A program made the translations under genes and the position numbers. Shown piece after piece: positions 5,790-8,362 of a stretch of 8,362 bases of DNA; the stretch's first letter is position 1, and each line of letters opens with the position of its first letter. The stretch lies in the NCBI GenBank assembly GCA_030643245.1, contig DAOWME010000131.1, positions 1-8,362 of the forward strand. Reading direction: 5' to 3'. The notes under the pieces were generated by a model that worked only from the letters and a program-made list of their open reading frames with translations, did no database searches and was not told the DNA's origin. This DNA is from Deltaproteobacteria bacterium. GTDB lineage: Bacteria; Desulfobacterota; UBA8473.

Positions 5790-8210
5790 ATGGCCACAAA
5801 AATAAATGCAAAAGCCGGTGAGGGAATAACGATCAGTGAGCGAGTGCGAAAATTGAGGAACGATGTTAAAGATATTTCCCCAACAGTGGATACCGAGCGA
5901 CTCAAGTTTATGCTTGAGATTTACAAGGAGATGGAGGGGGAGCCGACCATAATGAAAAGGGCCAGGCTCTTCGAGAGGCATCTAACGAAAAAATCCATAT
6001 ACATTGACGACAATCCCATCGTTGGCACGCAGACGAGATCTCGAGCAGGTGCGATGCCAACACCTGAAGTGTCATGCAGGTGGATGGGAAAGATGGCTAC
6101 CGGCGTGCGTTCACATCTGGGTTATGTGGGGGTCACAGAAGAGGATATGAGACTCATAGAAAAGTCGGTCGATTATTGGGCGGACAAGTGTGTGTACACA
6201 AGAGCCCAAAAGGCTTATGCTTTAGCACACGAAGGAGAAATAGATCCCATCAAGTTGGACAAGGCCGGGAGCTTTCTGGATTATAATGCCGGGATACCAC
6301 AGGGAACCATAGCACCTGACTTTCCGAAGGTGTTAAATAAGGGGATAAACGGAATCATCGATGAGGTGGAAGAGAAATTAGCAAATTTGCCACTGTCGAG
6401 CTTAGCGATGATGGAGAAGAGGTACTTCTATAATGCGGTTCTCATTTGTCTGAAAGCCATCATCAAGTTTGCCGGGAGGTATGCTGCGCTGGCTCGGGAG
6501 ATGGCAAAAGAGGAATCAGATCCCATAAGAAAAGAGGAACTGGAAAAGATCGCATCCACATGCACATGGGTTCCCGCAAACCCGGCAAGGAACTTCTATG
6601 AGGCAATCCAGACCGTGTGGTTTTTAACTGTGGGTTGCTGGTGCGAGGTGCAACCTGTCAGTATCTCCCCCGGCCGGTTCCCTTTGTATATGTATCCTTT
6701 TTACAAAAAAGATAAGGAAGAGGGTAAGATCACCGATGAAGAGGTAATGAATTTACTGGGATTCCTGTTTATCAAATATTTAGAGGGTACATATTTTGTA
6801 TCACGAATACAGCATGAGATAAACTCGGGTCAGACGGCCCATGTCTTCACCATCGGTGGACTGACTGAAGAAGGACAGGATGCTACAAATGAGTTGGACT
6901 TCCTGCTTCTGGAGACACAGAGACAGTTGCGATGCATCCAACCGAGTTTTCAGCTTATGTATCATGATAAGCTCCCCAGGGAACTGCTGTACAAAGCCGT
7001 TGACTGTATCAGGGATACAGGTTTGGGACAACCTGCCTTCTTCAGCCAAGATGCGAGTGTAAAGAGACTTTTGGCCTATAATTCAGGCAAGATCACTCTT
7101 CCCGAAGCCTTGGCGGTAGGGCATCTCGGGTGTGTCCAGACGGCCATCCCAGGAAAGACATTCGGTCTGTGGACAGGTGCCATCAACATGCCGAAGCAGT
7201 TAGAACTTGCACTGAATAACGGAAAAGACCCGCTCACCGGCTTCCAGGTGGGTCCCCAGACCGGTGATGCCGAGTCATATCAATCCTATGAGGATCTCAA
7301 GGATGCGGTTCGGGAGCAGATGGAGTTTTCAACAGACATTCTTCGCGAATTTGATGAGGTCAACCGCATCATGGAGGCTGAAGTTTACCCTACACCGTTT
7401 CACTCGGCACTCACGGATGATTGCATCGAGAAAGCCAAGGATGTAACTGCGGGTGGGGCAAGATACTCTGCAATCGGCGAAGAGGTGATTGGGGCGATTG
7501 ACCTGGCAAATTCACTGGCAGCTATTAAGAAGCTGGTATTTGAGGAAGGGCGCATCACAATGAAGCAGTTGAAAGATGCATTGGCTGCGGACTTTGAGGG
7601 CGACGGTTACTCAGAGATCCAACGGATGTGCCTGGACGCACCCAAATATGGAAATGACGACGACTATGTGGACCTAATAGCCAGGGAACAGTATGATCTT
7701 GCCTATAATGCGATCATTAAGACGCCGATCTTATTCGATCAACCACCGCTGCCATATGCCTTCTCTCTGACGACGCATTTCCACCTTGGGGCACTGACCG
7801 GGGCATTGCCCAGCGGGAAGAAGTCGAGGGTCGCACTGACCGATGCAAGTGTCTCAGCCATGCCTGGCACAGACAAGAACGGACCCACGGCCCTGGTCCT
7901 GTCGGCAGTCAAGGCTGTGGATACTATCAAATACGGTCAGAACCACTTCAATCTGAAGTTCCATCCCTCGGCTTTGGAAGGAAAGGAAGGGATCGAGAAG
8001 TTTCTTGCGTTGATAAAGACGTATATGGATTTGGGCGGATCGCACATACAGTTTAACTGCCTAAGCAGTAAAGACCTGAAAGAGGCGCAGGTCCATCCGG
8101 AAGAGCATCGTGATTTGGTCGTGAGGGTCGCTGGGTTTAGCGCATTCTTTGTCAACTTGGATAAAGGTGTTCAGGATGAGCTCATAAAGCGAACTGAACT
8201 CACATTGTAA
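5790..8210 (+). CDS. Glycyl radical enzyme (pyruvate formate-lyase-like), unusual GCVQ active site
   Basis: This 806-residue protein has the full architecture of the glycyl radical enzyme family, oxygen-sensitive catalysts of dehydration, decarboxylation, C-S/C-N cleavage or fumarate addition. The PFL-like domain spans about residues 15-650 with the thiyl cysteine Cys448 in LGCVQ. The C-terminal radical domain has LTDASVSAMPGTD (683-695), the GGSHIQFN strand (749-756) and the glycyl loop RVAGFSAFF (779-787), with Gly782 as radical site. Two departures are clear: Gln450 stands where many lyases and dehydratases have Glu (GCVE), and Phe783 replaces the usual Tyr. The ATG is supported by AAGGAGGGG, 7 bases upstream. 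No radical-SAM activase or small subunit is in the window. Loss of the Glu argues against a plain diol-dehydratase-like reaction; the substrate is unknown. The stop codon is followed almost at once by MITE copy 3. Confidence 0.95.
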   Translation: MATKINAKAGEGITISERVRKLRNDVKDISPTVDTERLKFMLEIYKEMEGEPTIMKRARLFERHLTKKSIYIDDNPIVGTQTRSRAGAMPTPEVSCRWMGKMATGVRSHLGYVGVTEEDMRLIEKSVDYWADKCVYTRAQKAYALAHEGEIDPIKLDKAGSFLDYNAGIPQGTIAPDFPKVLNKGINGIIDEVEEKLANLPLSSLAMMEKRYFYNAVLICLKAIIKFAGRYAALAREMAKEESDPIRKEELEKIASTCTWVPANPARNFYEAIQTVWFLTVGCWCEVQPVSISPGRFPLYMYPFYKKDKEEGKITDEEVMNLLGFLFIKYLEGTYFVSRIQHEINSGQTAHVFTIGGLTEEGQDATNELDFLLLETQRQLRCIQPSFQLMYHDKLPRELLYKAVDCIRDTGLGQPAFFSQDASVKRLLAYNSGKITLPEALAVGHLGCVQTAIPGKTFGLWTGAINMPKQLELALNNGKDPLTGFQVGPQTGDAESYQSYEDLKDAVREQMEFSTDILREFDEVNRIMEAEVYPTPFHSALTDDCIEKAKDVTAGGARYSAIGEEVIGAIDLANSLAAIKKLVFEEGRITMKQLKDALAADFEGDGYSEIQRMCLDAPKYGNDDDYVDLIAREQYDLAYNAIIKTPILFDQPPLPYAFSLTTHFHLGALTGALPSGKKSRVALTDASVSAMPGTDKNGPTALVLSAVKAVDTIKYGQNHFNLKFHPSALEGKEGIEKFLALIKTYMDLGGSHIQFNCLSSKDLKEAQVHPEEHRDLVVRVAGFSAFFVNLDKGVQDELIKRTELTL

Positions 8211-8222
8211 TAATTATGATAA

Positions 8223-8362
8223 GGGGCGAGGCCGAAATAACTTCCCCATTTGTACATCTCATCTTCAGGCCATCTTTGACCGATCTTCAAACACAAAATC
8301 CTCGAAATAGGTAAGACTATTCCTGTGGTTTTGTATTTTCAGATCGAACAAATCTGACCTAA
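8223..8362 (+). mobile_element. MITE-like element, family 1, copy 3 (right end outside window)
   Basis: The first 140 bases of the family are present, collinear with copy 2 without indels and with 4 differences by hand count (about 97% identity). TAA (8220-8222) precedes it, as for the other copies. It begins 12 bases after the glycyl radical enzyme stop codon, so the transcript must run into it, and its end structure may serve as the 3' boundary. High identity to copy 2 suggests recent spread or gene conversion. Confidence 0.85.

Noticed and set aside
5790..8210. Naming the glycyl radical enzyme as a specific known enzyme (pyruvate formate-lyase, HypD, CutC, BssA)
   Set aside because: Pyruvate formate-lyase has two adjacent active-site cysteines and the dehydratases and lyases I know carry GCVE; neither fits, and no accessory genes settle it.

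Overview
The window looks like chromosomal DNA of a strict anaerobe, probably a Desulfobacterota / syntroph-type bacterium. This is inferred from gene content: an oxygen-sensitive glycyl radical enzyme, an acyl-CoA dehydrogenase, and a possible remnant of a sulfite/nitrite reductase. The genes are separated by long intergenic stretches full of small non-coding repeats. No rRNA, tRNA or CRISPR array was seen.

Layout. Bases 1-266 hold the 3' end of a PglZ / alkaline-phosphatase-like gene (+). Bases 279-378 (-) hold a short open fragment resembling the C-terminal part of a nitrite/sulfite reductase 4Fe-4S domain, cut off by a small transposable-element-like repeat (copy 1, 380-561). Bases 664-2143 (-) hold two overlapping genes, a DUF1007 periplasmic protein and a NicO-type Ni/Co permease; together they look like a metal (Ni/Co/Zn) transport pair. 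A second copy of the repeat, in the opposite orientation, lies at 2575-2755.

Bases 3163-8210 (+) hold three co-directional genes that are probably metabolic: an acyl-CoA dehydrogenase with Asp where the usual catalytic Glu sits, an Asp/Glu/hydantoin-racemase family protein, and an 806-residue glycyl radical enzyme whose active-site motif is GCVQ rather than GCVE and whose radical loop is RVAGF rather than RVxGY. A third repeat copy (8223 to the window edge, about 97% identical to copy 2 and in the same orientation) starts 12 bases after the glycyl radical enzyme stop codon.

The repeats are the other main feature. Family 1 (three copies) is about 181 bp, has near-perfect 24-bp terminal inverted repeats and is flanked by TAA/TTA, as expected of a MITE. 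A different element (4554-4716) is one long imperfect inverted repeat whose outer 24-bp stem has only G-T/U type mismatches; it ends three bases before the Shine-Dalgarno of the racemase-family gene. A perfect 20-base palindrome lies between the racemase-family gene and the glycyl radical enzyme gene.

How the genes work together is inference: the acyl-CoA dehydrogenase, racemase-family protein and glycyl radical enzyme may belong to one anaerobic catabolic route for an unknown substrate. No radical-SAM activase is in the window; it should be encoded nearby if the glycyl radical enzyme is functional.
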